Made by a program: the position numbers and the translations under genes
Assembly (NCBI RefSeq): GCF_050589845.1
Contig: NZ_JBNGPA010000006.1
Span: forward strand, 216,322-280,321
Reading direction: 5' to 3'
Source: Carboxylicivirga agarovorans
GTDB lineage: Bacteria > Bacteroidota > Bacteroidia > Bacteroidales > Marinilabiliaceae
Length of the DNA stretch: 64,000 nucleotides
Notes under the pieces: model-generated
What the model saw: the letters and a program-made list of their open reading frames with translations, nothing else
Told to the model about the DNA's origin: nothing
The model's database searches: none
Part shown: positions 17,332-26,358 of the stretch, in pieces
Layout of the letters: each line of letters opens with the position of its first letter
Numbering within the stretch: the first letter of the stretch is position 1

Positions 17332-19446
17332 TTACTTCTCAATCCGTATGCGGGCATCCACGGCAACAATTTTTTCACCCTCGCCCAACAACGGATTTAT
17401 ATCCATTTCTTTAATTTCAGGAGCATGACACAGCATATTTGATAAGCGCGCTACAATTTCAGCATACTTATTTTCATCAATACCTTTTTGTCCTCTTACT
17501 CCCTCTATAATTTTATAGCTTTTTAAACCTCTGATCATCCCTAAGGCTTCATCGTGATTCAAAGGTGCCAGACCTGAACTGACATCCTTCAATACCTCGA
17601 TAAAGATACCGCCCATTCCGCACAATACCATATGACCAAAGCCAGGCTCATAGGTAGCACCTACAAACAATTCCTTGCCACTTAACATGGCTTGCAACAT
17701 CACGCCGGTAGCATCCTCTATCTTCATCATGCGATCAAACTCAGCCTTCAACTGTTCATCTGAGTCAACACCCAAGACAACACCACCAACATCTGATTTA
17801 TGAACAGGCCCCACAACTTTCATCACCACAGGATAACCAACCTCAGCAACAGCGGCCTGTAAATCCTCAACCTTATCGCTTACAAATTCTTTTACACGTG
17901 GCACACCAGCCGCATCCAACAGTTGCTGCACTACTTCAGGCGCAGCGTAACCATCTTCCTGGCCTTCAATAATACGGCGAACCTCATCAACGTCAACACC
18001 ATCATTATTTACACCTGCCATCACAGGTTTTGATGTATTATATATTTTAGAAAGTGCATTCCCAAATAATACCTCATCAGGGAAATTAACATTACCCATA
18101 TTGATAAACATCTCAATATCATCCTTCACATTAACCACTGATGGCAGAATCGGATAGATCGGCTTCTTACACTCTCTTATCTTCTGATGTAATACTTTAT
18201 AGACTTCCTCATTGGAGAATAAACCAGGACTACCAAACACCACTGCCATGGCATCGATGTGGTCAAAATCATTCTCACACGCATCAATAATATCACCAAG
18301 CTGTTCTGCTGTTCCGGTAGCTAAAAAGTCAATTGGATTGGCCACACTTGATCCCGGATACAGCTTCTCTAACAAGGCTTCTGCTTTTGGTCCTTCAATG
18401 GCCGGCACTTCCAAACCACCATTTGACAAGGCATCCGTCAACATTACAGCCGGTCCGCCGGCATGAGTAATAATGGCAACATTCTTACCCTTTAATTCCT
18501 CAACCATAAAGACAGCTGCCACATTAGCCAACTCCTCACGGCCATAACAACGAACGATACCCGCTTTCTTAAATAGGGCATCCACAGCCAGATCACTACT
18601 AGCCAAGGCACCTGTATGACTTGAAGCAGCGCGACTACCGGCATCTGAACTACCTGCTTTAACAGCTGCGATCTTACATCCTTTATTAATCAATGAAGAA
18701 GCATGCTTCAACAACTTCTGCGGATTATTGACACTTTCGAGGTACAACAACTTGATCTTAGAGCTCTTCCCCTCAACATAGGTATTATCCAGGTATTCCA
18801 ACACCTCTTCAACGCCAGTCTGAGCACTGTTACCCACCGAGTAAACGCTATTGAACTTAAGCCCTTTTGCCATTCCCGCTTCGATAATAAAAACAGCTGT
18901 AGCTCCCGACCCTGAAATAAAATCAGCACCCATTGGCTCCAATGCAGGAATCGGTGTTGTAAACACACTACTATGATTTGTTGTTAATACGCCCACACAG
19001 TTAGGTCCGATCAAACAACCACCTACTTCATTGATAGTATCAACGATCTGATGCTCCAGGGCGGCTCCTTCTTCATTCTCTTCACTAAAACCAGCCGATA
19101 TGATAATAAAGGCTTTCGTTCCTTTTTGTTTCGCCAACACCTCTATTGTCTGCGGGCAGAATTTTGCTGCAATAGCTAAAACGGCCAGATCAATATTCTC
19201 AGGCAAATCAGCCACATCGCGGTAAGACTTGATCCCCTGAACTTCATCACTTTTAAGATTAGTTACATACAAGTCTCCTTTATAATTACCGTCTACAATA
19301 TTCTTAAGAATCTTACCTCCTGGTTTCATGACATCATCAGAGGCTCCCACCACAACAATGCTTTTCGGATTAAGAAGTTGTTCGTTTATCATCTGTTTAA
19401 TGTTTTGTCTGTCTATATCTGGAATTGCGTTTTTAAAGAAAGTCAT
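17332..19446 (-). CDS. ADP-forming acetate/acyl-CoA ligase (fused alpha-beta)
   Basis: Converts acyl-CoA, ADP and phosphate into acid, CoA and ATP, a substrate-level phosphorylation step typical of anaerobes. The 704 residues contain a CoA-binding Rossmann domain (PKSIVVVGASDDVMKPGGKI, about 27-46) and the segment SGSGATAVFIIEAG. The phosphohistidine loop is ASSHTGALASSD, followed by ITHAGGPAVMLTD. A C-terminal ATP-grasp domain has YPVVMKVVGPVHKSDVGGV and MLSGKELFVGATYEPGFG. The order alpha then beta is the fused form of the family. With the 2-oxoacid oxidoreductase it would conserve energy from branched-chain or other acyl-CoAs. Confidence 0.93.
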   Translation of the reverse strand: MTFFKNAIPDIDRQNIKQMINEQLLNPKSIVVVGASDDVMKPGGKILKNIVDGNYKGDLYVTNLKSDEVQGIKSYRDVADLPENIDLAVLAIAAKFCPQTIEVLAKQKGTKAFIIISAGFSEENEEGAALEHQIVDTINEVGGCLIGPNCVGVLTTNHSSVFTTPIPALEPMGADFISGSGATAVFIIEAGMAKGLKFNSVYSVGNSAQTGVEEVLEYLDNTYVEGKSSKIKLLYLESVNNPQKLLKHASSLINKGCKIAAVKAGSSDAGSRAASSHTGALASSDLAVDALFKKAGIVRCYGREELANVAAVFMVEELKGKNVAIITHAGGPAVMLTDALSNGGLEVPAIEGPKAEALLEKLYPGSSVANPIDFLATGTAEQLGDIIDACENDFDHIDAMAVVFGSPGLFSNEEVYKVLHQKIRECKKPIYPILPSVVNVKDDIEMFINMGNVNFPDEVLFGNALSKIYNTSKPVMAGVNNDGVDVDEVRRIIEGQEDGYAAPEVVQQLLDAAGVPRVKEFVSDKVEDLQAAVAEVGYPVVMKVVGPVHKSDVGGVVLGVDSDEQLKAEFDRMMKIEDATGVMLQAMLSGKELFVGATYEPGFGHMVLCGMGGIFIEVLKDVSSGLAPLNHDEALGMIRGLKSYKIIEGVRGQKGIDENKYAEIVARLSNMLCHAPEIKEMDINPLLGEGEKIVAVDARIRIEK

Positions 19447-19533
19447 GCATAAATATGATTTAAATCATAAGCTTTTAAAAAGCCTATAAATAAAGATACT
19501 AACACAACCTCAACAACAACTCAAATAACTTTT

Positions 19534-19550
19534 GGTAACAATTTGTTACC
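19534..19550. promoter_or_regulatory. Palindrome between divergent acyl-CoA ligase and hydE genes
   Basis: GGTAACAA-T-TTGTTACC, a perfect 8-bp inverted repeat in the 188-bp divergent intergenic region. The form (GTAAC...GTTAC) resembles operators of Crp/Fnr-superfamily regulators. Control of both fermentation genes by a redox or metabolic regulator is a hypothesis. Confidence 0.5.
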
Positions 19551-19634
19551 TGCGCAAAAATACACGAATGATTCAACTTTCAAACCATTGGCTATTGATT
19601 TTTTGTTATTTTTACGCAATCTAAAAAGGGAAAG

Positions 19635-20729
19635 ATGAGCACAGAAAGAATCCGGAAAATCATTAATAACAAAGAACTTAACAGGGAAAACCTAAGCTAT
19701 TTGATTGGTCTGGAGGGCGAAGAAAGAGACTATTTTTTAAAGTCTGTTGGTGAAGAATACGTCAAATCGCTGGGAAAAAAGGTGTTTTTCAGAGGTCTTG
19801 TCGAATTTTCAAATTATTGTACCAAAGACTGCTATTATTGTGGTATTCGAAAAAGCAACAGCCACTCTGAACGCTATGACATAGATGACAAAGCGATCAT
19901 TGACGCTGCTAAATTCGCACACGAACATAAATACGGCTCACTGGTCCTTCAGTCGGGCGAAAGGAGCGACAAAGCTTTTACAGAGCGCATTACAAGCCTT
20001 CTGAAGAAGATCAAAGAAGTCACAAAAGGAGAGTTGGGCATTACCATCTCACTGGGAGAGCAAAGCGAAGAAACCTATAAAGAATGGTTTGCAGCAGGAG
20101 CACATCGTTACCTCTTACGAATTGAAAGCTCCAACCGGGATCTTTATTACAAGATCCATCCTGAAGATGAGAAACACAACTTCGAGGCACGCATCAATTG
20201 TCTTCGCTCCCTTCAGAAACATGGCTATCAAACCGGAACTGGCGTGATGATAGGATTACCCTTCCAAAACTATGATGATCTTGCCGATGACTTATTATTC
20301 TTTAAGGAATTGAATGTTGACATGGTTGGTATGGGACCTTTTATTGAACATACCGAAACACCGTTATATGATTTCAAAGATGAACTGTGGCCCATTCAAC
20401 GAAGATTTGAGGTAGCCTTGAACATGATAGCAACACTGCGCCTTTTAATGCCGGATATCAATATTGCAGCTGCCACGGCTCTTCAGGCTATCGATCCAAT
20501 GGGTCGTGAAAAAGCACTTCGTTACGGTGCCAACGTGATTATGCCAAACATTACACCAACAGCTAACCGTAAGGATTACACCTTGTACGAAAACAAACCT
20601 TGTACCGACGAAGGCGCTGATGACTGCTCCAACTGCTTGAGCATCCGTGTTGAAATGGCAGGTCGTGAAATAGGCTATAGCGAATGGGGCGATTCAAAGC
20701 ATTTCTTCAAAAGAACAGGCAAAGATTAA
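19635..20729 (+). CDS. hydE: [FeFe]-hydrogenase H-cluster maturase HydE (radical SAM)
   Basis: A radical SAM enzyme that helps build the dithiolate bridge of the [FeFe]-hydrogenase active site. The 364 residues hold the cluster motif CTKDCYYCG (Cys62, 66, 69), the SAM-binding strand SLVLQSGERSD and ITISLGEQSEE. The segment VGMGPFIEHTETPL is typical of HydE. A C-terminal Cys set (CTDEGADDCSNC) matches the position of the accessory cluster. A good ribosome site (AAAGGGAAAG) precedes the ATG. No other hydrogenase genes are in the window. Confidence 0.93.
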   Translation: MSTERIRKIINNKELNRENLSYLIGLEGEERDYFLKSVGEEYVKSLGKKVFFRGLVEFSNYCTKDCYYCGIRKSNSHSERYDIDDKAIIDAAKFAHEHKYGSLVLQSGERSDKAFTERITSLLKKIKEVTKGELGITISLGEQSEETYKEWFAAGAHRYLLRIESSNRDLYYKIHPEDEKHNFEARINCLRSLQKHGYQTGTGVMIGLPFQNYDDLADDLLFFKELNVDMVGMGPFIEHTETPLYDFKDELWPIQRRFEVALNMIATLRLLMPDINIAAATALQAIDPMGREKALRYGANVIMPNITPTANRKDYTLYENKPCTDEGADDCSNCLSIRVEMAGREIGYSEWGDSKHFFKRTGKD

Positions 20730-20903
20730 AGCAAATCAACAAATTTCATACGACTAAGTCACTCCACTAAGATAGCAGAGGTAGGCTATAAAGGTATTCT
20801 TTGGGGGTAATTTCTTGTTAGTAGTTTGATCGATGTTTATTCGACCAAAATTGAATAAATATGGGGTCACGCGCATAAATCGGACCTGTATATTAAGCTT
20901 AAT

Positions 20904-21210
20904 CACAATCGGGCATTGGCCATGCCGGTGCATGGGACAGAAGTACCCATGTGAACAATTGTTGTTGTACCGGGCTATGATGTGTCAGACCTACAGCCTG
21001 CTATTTACAGCTTGGGAATCAAATCCGCAGGAATTAATCCGTTAAATCCCATTACCCCGATGGCTATCAGGGCGTGGTCAAAAGAAAAAGAAAACCGTGG
21101 TTTCATAGGAAGTAGAGTATTGTACAATACCAATGATTTAAATAAATAAAAAAGAATGAACCACGAATTACACGAATTGTGCAATCGCTACGCGATTACT
21201 ATGGCGCAGC
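20904..21210. repeat. Long direct repeat, copy 1 (307 bp)
   Basis: Near-identical to 21423-21729 at a constant offset of 519 bases, with only a few substitutions (for example GCCGGTGCATG against GCCGGTACATG) and no indels seen. It begins CACAATCGGGCATTGG and ends CTATGGCGCAGC. It lies in the 1.8-kb gene-free stretch 20730-22545. Confidence 0.92.
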
Positions 21211-21347
21211 AATAATCCGTTAAATCTGATTACCCCGATGGCTATCGGGGTACACGAATTATTGACTGGACCATTTGATTATTGTTACAACTAATCGCTA
21301 AGCTATTAGATAATTCGTGTAATCCGTGTAATCCGTGTAATCCGTGG
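21161..21347. repeat. Element with inverted ends and 9-bp tandem repeats
   Basis: The left end CCACGAATTACACGAATT (21161-21178) is the near-perfect complement of the right end, which is four tandem 9-mers (AATTCGTGT, AATCCGTGT twice, AATCCGTGG; 21312-21347). Inside it a perfect 9-bp hairpin, TACCCCGAT-GGCT-ATCGGGGTA, lies at 21231-21252. The unit looks like a non-coding palindromic element of the REP/MITE kind. The second long-repeat copy keeps only its left part. Confidence 0.75.
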
Positions 21348-21422
21348 TCAAAAGGAAGAAATCCGTGGTCACAAAAATCATTTTCTTAGTTCATCAATAT
21401 AATTCAACGCATATAACTTAAA

Positions 21423-21729
21423 CACAATCGGGCATTGGCCATGCCGGTACATGGGACAGAAGTACCCATGAGAACAATTGTTGTTGTACCGGACTATGAT
21501 GTGTCAGACCTACAGCCTGCTATTTACAGCTTGGGAATCAAATCCGCAGGAATTAATCCGTTAAATCCCATTACCCCGATGGCTATCAGGGCGTGGTCAA
21601 AAGAAAAAGAAAACCGTGGTTTCATAGGAAGTAGAGTATTGTACAATACCAATGATTTAAATAAATAAAAAAGAATGAACCACGAATTACACGAATTGTG
21701 CAATCGCTACGCGATTACTATGGCGCAGC
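21423..21729. repeat. Long direct repeat, copy 2 (307 bp)
   Basis: Second copy of 20904-21210. After the shared end GGCGCAGC the flanks diverge completely, so the repeat has a sharp right boundary. The short open frame it carries (21435-21668) is not judged a gene because the first copy does not preserve it intact. Confidence 0.92.
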
Positions 21730-21790
21730 CAGTTTCTTCGGTATTTGTGGCAGTCAACTTCGGAACCGCATCGGAACGTGTTCGGTAATC

Positions 21791-21857
21791 CTTCGGTAAT
21801 TGTTCGGTAATTGTTCGCTACGCGCGTAGCCAAAGCAATTCCGAACAATTACCGAAG
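21791..21857. repeat. Inverted repeat, 17-bp perfect arms
   Basis: CTTCGGTAATTGTTCGG (21791-21807) and CCGAACAATTACCGAAG (21841-21857) are exact reverse complements. The spacer holds a second perfect palindrome, GCTACGCGCGTAGC (21817-21830). A related TTCGGTAATC unit just to the left suggests tandem growth of the left arm. Confidence 0.85.
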
Positions 21858-22347
21858 AAACCCCAAAAAAGACCCGAATAAGGTCCATTTATGACCCCAA
21901 AAAGGCTCAAAGAGGTTAAGAAATGACGTTTTTTGGATCATTTTTCAGGTTTTTCGAACAAAAACAGCATTTTCTCTAACGTGTATCGCGTAGTGTTTTT
22001 AACATAAACACCACTCAAAATTACTTAAACATCACGTAATGTGCAACATACACATTCCGTCAAATTACAATGCATGCACTGTCATTGCAATGAGCTCTTA
22101 ATCGCTTTATGTTTGTTGAAAATTGAACTCAAAATACCTCCGTCATGAACTTAACGAAAATGAACAAGTACCTTTACGGCTATACCGATCATAAACCAAC
22201 TGCACATTCCGTTGAAGGTCAATTTCTACGGATTAATTTTCGGTTGCACCGGTTTGATGGGCGTTGGGTAACCCGGTGCGTCGCTAAGCTTTGCCCACGA
22301 GTGTTCGAAAAGATTCAAACATTCACATAATATAGTGTTTTGCAAGC

Positions 22348-22391
22348 TGTAAATCAGCTCTCCTCCTGGCAAGGAGGAGAGCTGATTTACA
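22348..22391. repeat. Perfect 20-bp hairpin (REP-like)
   Basis: The 20-base arms, beginning TGTAAATCAGCTCTCC and ending GGAGAGCTGATTTACA, are perfectly complementary around the 4-base loop GGCA. It has no T-run on either side, so it is not a standard terminator. The nearest gene end is the esterase at 22546. Confidence 0.9.
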
Positions 22392-22437
22392 TGATGCATA
22401 GATCTATACGTTTATAAAACTTCTTTTCGAACACAAT

Positions 22438-22530
22438 TGAGCGTTGCCCCGGGCTATGGTTTGACAGACGTTCAGTCTGCCAGTTACAGCCTGGAAAAAT
22501 TCCGCAGGAATACAATCCATTAAATCGGTG
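22438..22530. repeat. Diverged third copy of part of the long repeat
   Basis: CCGGGCTATGGTTTGACAG and TTACAGCCTGG...TCCGCAGGAAT match CCGGGCTATGATGTGTCAG and TTACAGCTTGG...TCCGCAGGAAT in the two long repeats, with many substitutions. This indicates an older copy of the same element. Confidence 0.7.
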
Positions 22531-22545
22531 GATTGTGCTAAAGTA

Positions 22546-23649
22546 TCATTTAAACTCTTTGTCATTATAATCCCATTGCAGAACATTGGCAATGGAGGGA
22601 ATAATATGTTGTGCCATTTTTAGCTGCCCCTGATAAGATGGATGATAATCAGAGCCCAGATCCGATGTTTTATTCAACAAAAAAGAGGGAATGCCGATGA
22701 AGTACAAATTCCTGTCATTATATATCACACGTGATGACTCCACCACCTCTTTAACGTTGCTATAAGCAGGCTCGTTAACCATAGGTCCGCTGACACAGAA
22801 GATGGGCACATCACCATAATACTGTCGTATGTTGCGTATAAACCGCTTATAACGATCAATAAAAACAGCTTTATCGGGCCGAATATTAGTCGAATAATCA
22901 TTGGTTCCCAAATTGATAACCACCGCTTCAGGTTTCCATTTTGCAAAATCCCAATGCAACGACGTATCCATATCCAATGATTGATGGTAGCGTTGTGGTA
23001 AGGTGGCCAGCTCGGTTGACACTTTCTTTTTATCACCATAATTACGTACCACTCCCAAACCAGAGTGTGCTGTAACATAACACTCGGCTTCAAAGGCGCG
23101 CGCCGTAATAAAAGCATACGACAGGTTGACATTTTCTGTTTCGGGAAGAAAATCCTCCTCAGGTGTTTTTCCTTCTGTTCCATAACCGCAGGTGATGGAA
23201 TTACCAATAAACTCAATTTTTCGCTGAGGAAGAGCTTCATATGCAGCAATATTTGCCTTACTACTTAACTGAACGCCTTTAAAAATAGTGGTACCCATCT
23301 CTCCTTCAGTTCGTTTCAGAAGCCTGCAGGTATGCCAGCCCTTTCCTTTTATGCCGGATACGGCATAAACCGTATCAACAGGAGCATGCATCACCTCTTT
23401 TAATTGATCATCAATAAACACATTGAAGTAGTTGCGCTCTCCTCCCTCAATAAGAAATGCGAGCTCCTCCCCCTTGAACTGAAAGTAAATGGAGGTTCCC
23501 GGCCAGTCATATCGTACTTCCTTTGGATTGGTAAAGTCAAAACGACCGGAGTAAGTGAAAGCCGGGTTATCAGGGTAAATTATTTGTGTTTGAGCAAGCA
23601 TTGTATTTAAAACAAGCAGTAAAACTGCACTTAATATTAATCGCATCAC
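22546..23649 (-). CDS. Secreted SGNH/GDSL esterase, CE2-like
   Basis: A 367-residue secreted esterase with an N-terminal signal peptide (MRLILSAVLLLVLNTMLAQ). Residues about 25-130 form a beta-rich domain (SIYFQFKGEELAFLIEGG) and residues 140-365 the SGNH catalytic domain. The SGNH blocks are FIGNSITCGYG (Ser), HSGLGVVRN, VINLGTNDY (Asn) and DYHPS (Asp/His), the arrangement of CE2 carbohydrate esterases. It is the last gene of the long leftward murein operon, so removal of O-acetyl groups from muramic acid or other glycans is a reasonable inference. Acetylxylan-type activity is the alternative. Confidence 0.87.
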   Translation of the reverse strand: MMRLILSAVLLLVLNTMLAQTQIIYPDNPAFTYSGRFDFTNPKEVRYDWPGTSIYFQFKGEELAFLIEGGERNYFNVFIDDQLKEVMHAPVDTVYAVSGIKGKGWHTCRLLKRTEGEMGTTIFKGVQLSSKANIAAYEALPQRKIEFIGNSITCGYGTEGKTPEEDFLPETENVNLSYAFITARAFEAECYVTAHSGLGVVRNYGDKKKVSTELATLPQRYHQSLDMDTSLHWDFAKWKPEAVVINLGTNDYSTNIRPDKAVFIDRYKRFIRNIRQYYGDVPIFCVSGPMVNEPAYSNVKEVVESSRVIYNDRNLYFIGIPSFLLNKTSDLGSDYHPSYQGQLKMAQHIIPSIANVLQWDYNDKEFK

Positions 23650-23671
23650 TTATTTTTTTAACCTTTTGATC

Positions 23672-24778
23672 TTAAACAACTACACATTCTGCATCTCTTA
23701 AGTAATCCTCATCAAAGGCAGCACCAATTCCAATACCATCCCCAATGGTCCATAAGCCCTTTCCTTCGTAATTGATTCCTCCCTTTACCGGATCTTCAGC
23801 CAGCATTAACGATGAATCGATATCGTAATGCACCACATTGGGACATGCCAGCACAAAATGCATTAAAGCAGTGAGGGCATATCGCGATTCTGACATACAC
23901 CCAACCTGGCACTTAACGCCAGCAGCTTCGGCAATGGCATTGATCTTTAATGCCGTATTGATACCTCCCGATTTGGAAAACTTAATATTGAAATAATCAC
24001 AAGCTCCAATTTTGGCCAGTTTCATGGCATCATGATGTGTAAAAACCGATTCATCGGCCATAATTGGAACAGGGCTATTCTGACGCACCTTGGGCAACTC
24101 CATATAATTCCAGGCAGGTATTGGTTCTTCGCAATGTTCAATATTGTATGGACTAAGCTTCTGTAAGGTTTTAATGGCAGTTATAACATCCCAGCCCTGA
24201 TTGGCATCAATGCGAATGGGGTAATCATTGCCTACCGCCTCACGAATTGCCCTGATTCGGGCCACATCATCCTTCGTGTTTGTGCCAAGCTTAACCTTTA
24301 TGGCAGGGAAACCTTCGTATTTAAAATTGAGGGCATCAGCAGCCACTTTATCAGGCGTTCCAATACTGATGGTCATATCGGTATATATTTCACGATTATT
24401 GGACCCTCCTAAATACTGATACAGAGGCAAACCAGCCCTCTTTGCCGCCAGATCATACAAGGCCATATCAAAGGCACTCTTCATGGTGTAATTACCAAAA
24501 ACCGCTTTATCTATCTCTGCCAGGCGCTCATTCAAAGCATAGGGATCTTTCCCCTTAAGCATCTGAGCAATTTGCTTTGAAAGCTCAAAAACCGTTTCCT
24601 GGGTTTCTCCGACAATAAAAACAAAGGGCGCACACTCCCCCGTTCCAATTAATCCATCGGAACAATGAATTCGTACCACCACATTTGTCGCAGAGGGTAT
24701 AACACCTAATGAAATAACAAATGGCTCTTTATAGGGGATATTGAGTTTGATTACCTCAACTTTAGTGATAAGGGGCAT
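23672..24778 (-). CDS. Cytoplasmic L-Ala-D/L-Glu (dipeptide) epimerase, enolase superfamily
   Basis: Expected to convert L-Ala-D-Glu from murein peptides into L-Ala-L-Glu. The start at 24778 (MPLITKVEVIKLN) gives 368 residues; an upstream in-frame Met would add a non-conserved hydrophobic tail. Catalytic and metal motifs of the MLE subgroup are visible: AIKVKLGT (KxK), RIDANQGWD, HCEEPIP, MADESVF and NIKFSKSGG (second Lys). It is paralogous to the exported copy at 35534. It sits between a SusD gene, with an intervening terminator hairpin, and the SGNH esterase. Substrate specificity is inferred from context. Confidence 0.88.
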   Translation of the reverse strand: MPLITKVEVIKLNIPYKEPFVISLGVIPSATNVVVRIHCSDGLIGTGECAPFVFIVGETQETVFELSKQIAQMLKGKDPYALNERLAEIDKAVFGNYTMKSAFDMALYDLAAKRAGLPLYQYLGGSNNREIYTDMTISIGTPDKVAADALNFKYEGFPAIKVKLGTNTKDDVARIRAIREAVGNDYPIRIDANQGWDVITAIKTLQKLSPYNIEHCEEPIPAWNYMELPKVRQNSPVPIMADESVFTHHDAMKLAKIGACDYFNIKFSKSGGINTALKINAIAEAAGVKCQVGCMSESRYALTALMHFVLACPNVVHYDIDSSLMLAEDPVKGGINYEGKGLWTIGDGIGIGAAFDEDYLRDAECVVV

Positions 24779-24814
24779 GATGTAATAATTTAAGGATAAA
24801 CTACAAGTTACTAA

Positions 24815-24846
24815 AAACAAACAAAGAGGGCACACGGGCCCTCTTT
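24815..24846 (-). terminator. Intra-operon terminator between susD and the epimerase
   Basis: Perfect 9-bp arms AAAGAGGGC (24823-24831) and GCCCTCTTT (24838-24846). They are followed on the minus strand by GTTTGTTTTTAG. It lies in the 93-bp gap between susD and the epimerase and would lower expression of the last two genes. Confidence 0.7.
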
Positions 24847-24871
24847 ATCCATTTATTTTTAAAAGCAAATA

Positions 24872-26338
24872 TTAATACCCAGGGTTTTGAGTGATAGCTC
24901 CAAATGAAGCATCAATCTCAGCCTGTGGGATAGGGAACAATTCGTTTTTACCCGGAGTAAAGTTCTCATGCAGTAGCTCATCGCCTCTACCTGTTCTTAT
25001 CACATCCCAAAAACGATGGTGCTCTAAGGCTAACTCAACACGTCGCTCATGATAGATATCCTTCAACAACTGCGCTCCTGAAGAGGTAACATCTGGCAAA
25101 ATGGTGTTATCACCAGCTCTGGCTCTTTTACGAACTTCGTTAACATATTTCTTAGCGTTTGTTTCATCACCCGTATGATAAGCCGCTTCAGCATACATCA
25201 GGTAAACATCGGCCAATCGAATAACGATTTCGTTTAACGGGCTGTTTCTTGAACTTAAGGTAGGACGCTCCGAAGGCTTTAAGAAGTCTTTACGACTATA
25301 ATAACCCGTTACATCATCAGAACCGGCTTGCACTTCGCCTTCTATTTCCTCACCGCGCACAATAATAGTTGCTTCACGACGAGGATCACCTGTTTCATAA
25401 GCATCATATAAGTCCTGAGTTGGCTGCATCAATCCCCAACCCCAGATGTTACGTGGCATTACGAATACAGTAGAGAAGTTACCACCATTACGCCATGCAC
25501 TTGATTCAGATTTGCTTTCAAAGAATTGAATTTCCCAAATTGATTCAGGTCCATTCTCACCGGCTAAGGTAAATTGCTCACCATAATTTGGAATCAGATA
25601 ATAATCGGTCATGTCGATTATTTTTTGGAACTCTGTTTTTGCTTGTCCCCACTTTTCCTGATACAGATAAGCTTTACCTAATAAACCAATAGCGGCCTCC
25701 CTGGTAGCATGACCAATTTCTTCATCTAACAATTCCGATTTTCGAGGCAATACAGTCGCCGCATATGCAAAATCTTCTTCAATCAATTGATAAACCTCTT
25801 CAGCTGTTGCACGAGGAATGGCATAGTTACCTACATCAGGTACCTCATCAAACAATGGCACTCCACCGAAAGAACGCACTAATTCAGAATAATAATATGC
25901 TCTTAGAAAGCGAGCCTCACCAACAATGCGATTTTTATCTTCCTCGGTAATATCTTCTACAACATCAGCCTTTTCAATTGTCAAGTTAGCATAGTAAATA
26001 CCACGATAAATACGAGTCCACCACCATGAGTGGAACTGGAAGTTTGAAGAGGTAGCCCTAAACTCTTCTATTTCTTTAGCTGAAACAAAATCACCAGGCT
26101 CACTACCTTTCGTTGCATCATCAGATGCCACGTCTCCCAAAAAGAAACGATTAGAAATATACCTGTAGTTCTTTAATTCAGAATATGCAGCGATCAATTG
26201 CCCCTCAAGTCCGTCTTGAGTTTTATAAAAATCTTCTGAACTTTGCTCACCCTGTTTCTTTTTCTCAAGAAACTCATCTGAACAAGACGCCATCATAACA
26301 ACGGCAACACTTGCTAAAATATATAGTAACTTTTTCAT
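24872..26338 (-). CDS. SusD/RagB-family outer-membrane lipoprotein
   Basis: Surface lipoprotein that captures ligand for its SusC partner. The 488 residues start with a lipoprotein signal (MKKLLYILASVAVVMMASCS, Cys19). Typical SusD features follow: YYANLTIEKAD, EARFLRAYYYSELVRSFGGVP near residues 140-160, and the C-terminal RHRFWDVIRTGRGDELL with a terminal IPQAEIDASFGAITQNPGY. It lies 20 bases downstream of susC. Because the surrounding genes act on murein, peptidoglycan fragments are the inferred cargo rather than a plant or algal glycan. Confidence 0.95.
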   Translation of the reverse strand: MKKLLYILASVAVVMMASCSDEFLEKKKQGEQSSEDFYKTQDGLEGQLIAAYSELKNYRYISNRFFLGDVASDDATKGSEPGDFVSAKEIEEFRATSSNFQFHSWWWTRIYRGIYYANLTIEKADVVEDITEEDKNRIVGEARFLRAYYYSELVRSFGGVPLFDEVPDVGNYAIPRATAEEVYQLIEEDFAYAATVLPRKSELLDEEIGHATREAAIGLLGKAYLYQEKWGQAKTEFQKIIDMTDYYLIPNYGEQFTLAGENGPESIWEIQFFESKSESSAWRNGGNFSTVFVMPRNIWGWGLMQPTQDLYDAYETGDPRREATIIVRGEEIEGEVQAGSDDVTGYYSRKDFLKPSERPTLSSRNSPLNEIVIRLADVYLMYAEAAYHTGDETNAKKYVNEVRKRARAGDNTILPDVTSSGAQLLKDIYHERRVELALEHHRFWDVIRTGRGDELLHENFTPGKNELFPIPQAEIDASFGAITQNPGY

Positions 26339-26358
26339 TTTTTATTCAATTTTAGAAA

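Noticed and set aside
21435..21668. 77-codon open frame inside the second long repeat
   Set aside because: It lies within a non-coding-looking repeat. The first copy carries a TGA in place of the second ATG codon region and a different reading, and the content is made of repeat and palindrome pieces.
20904..21729. Possible insertion sequence formed by the two long repeats
   Set aside because: No transposase gene lies inside or between the copies and no target-site duplication was found; described as repeats only.
22145..22330. 61-codon open frame in the repeat region
   Set aside because: No recognisable protein features; it overlaps palindromic DNA (ACCGGTTTGATGGGCG...CCCGGT) and has no neighbour context.
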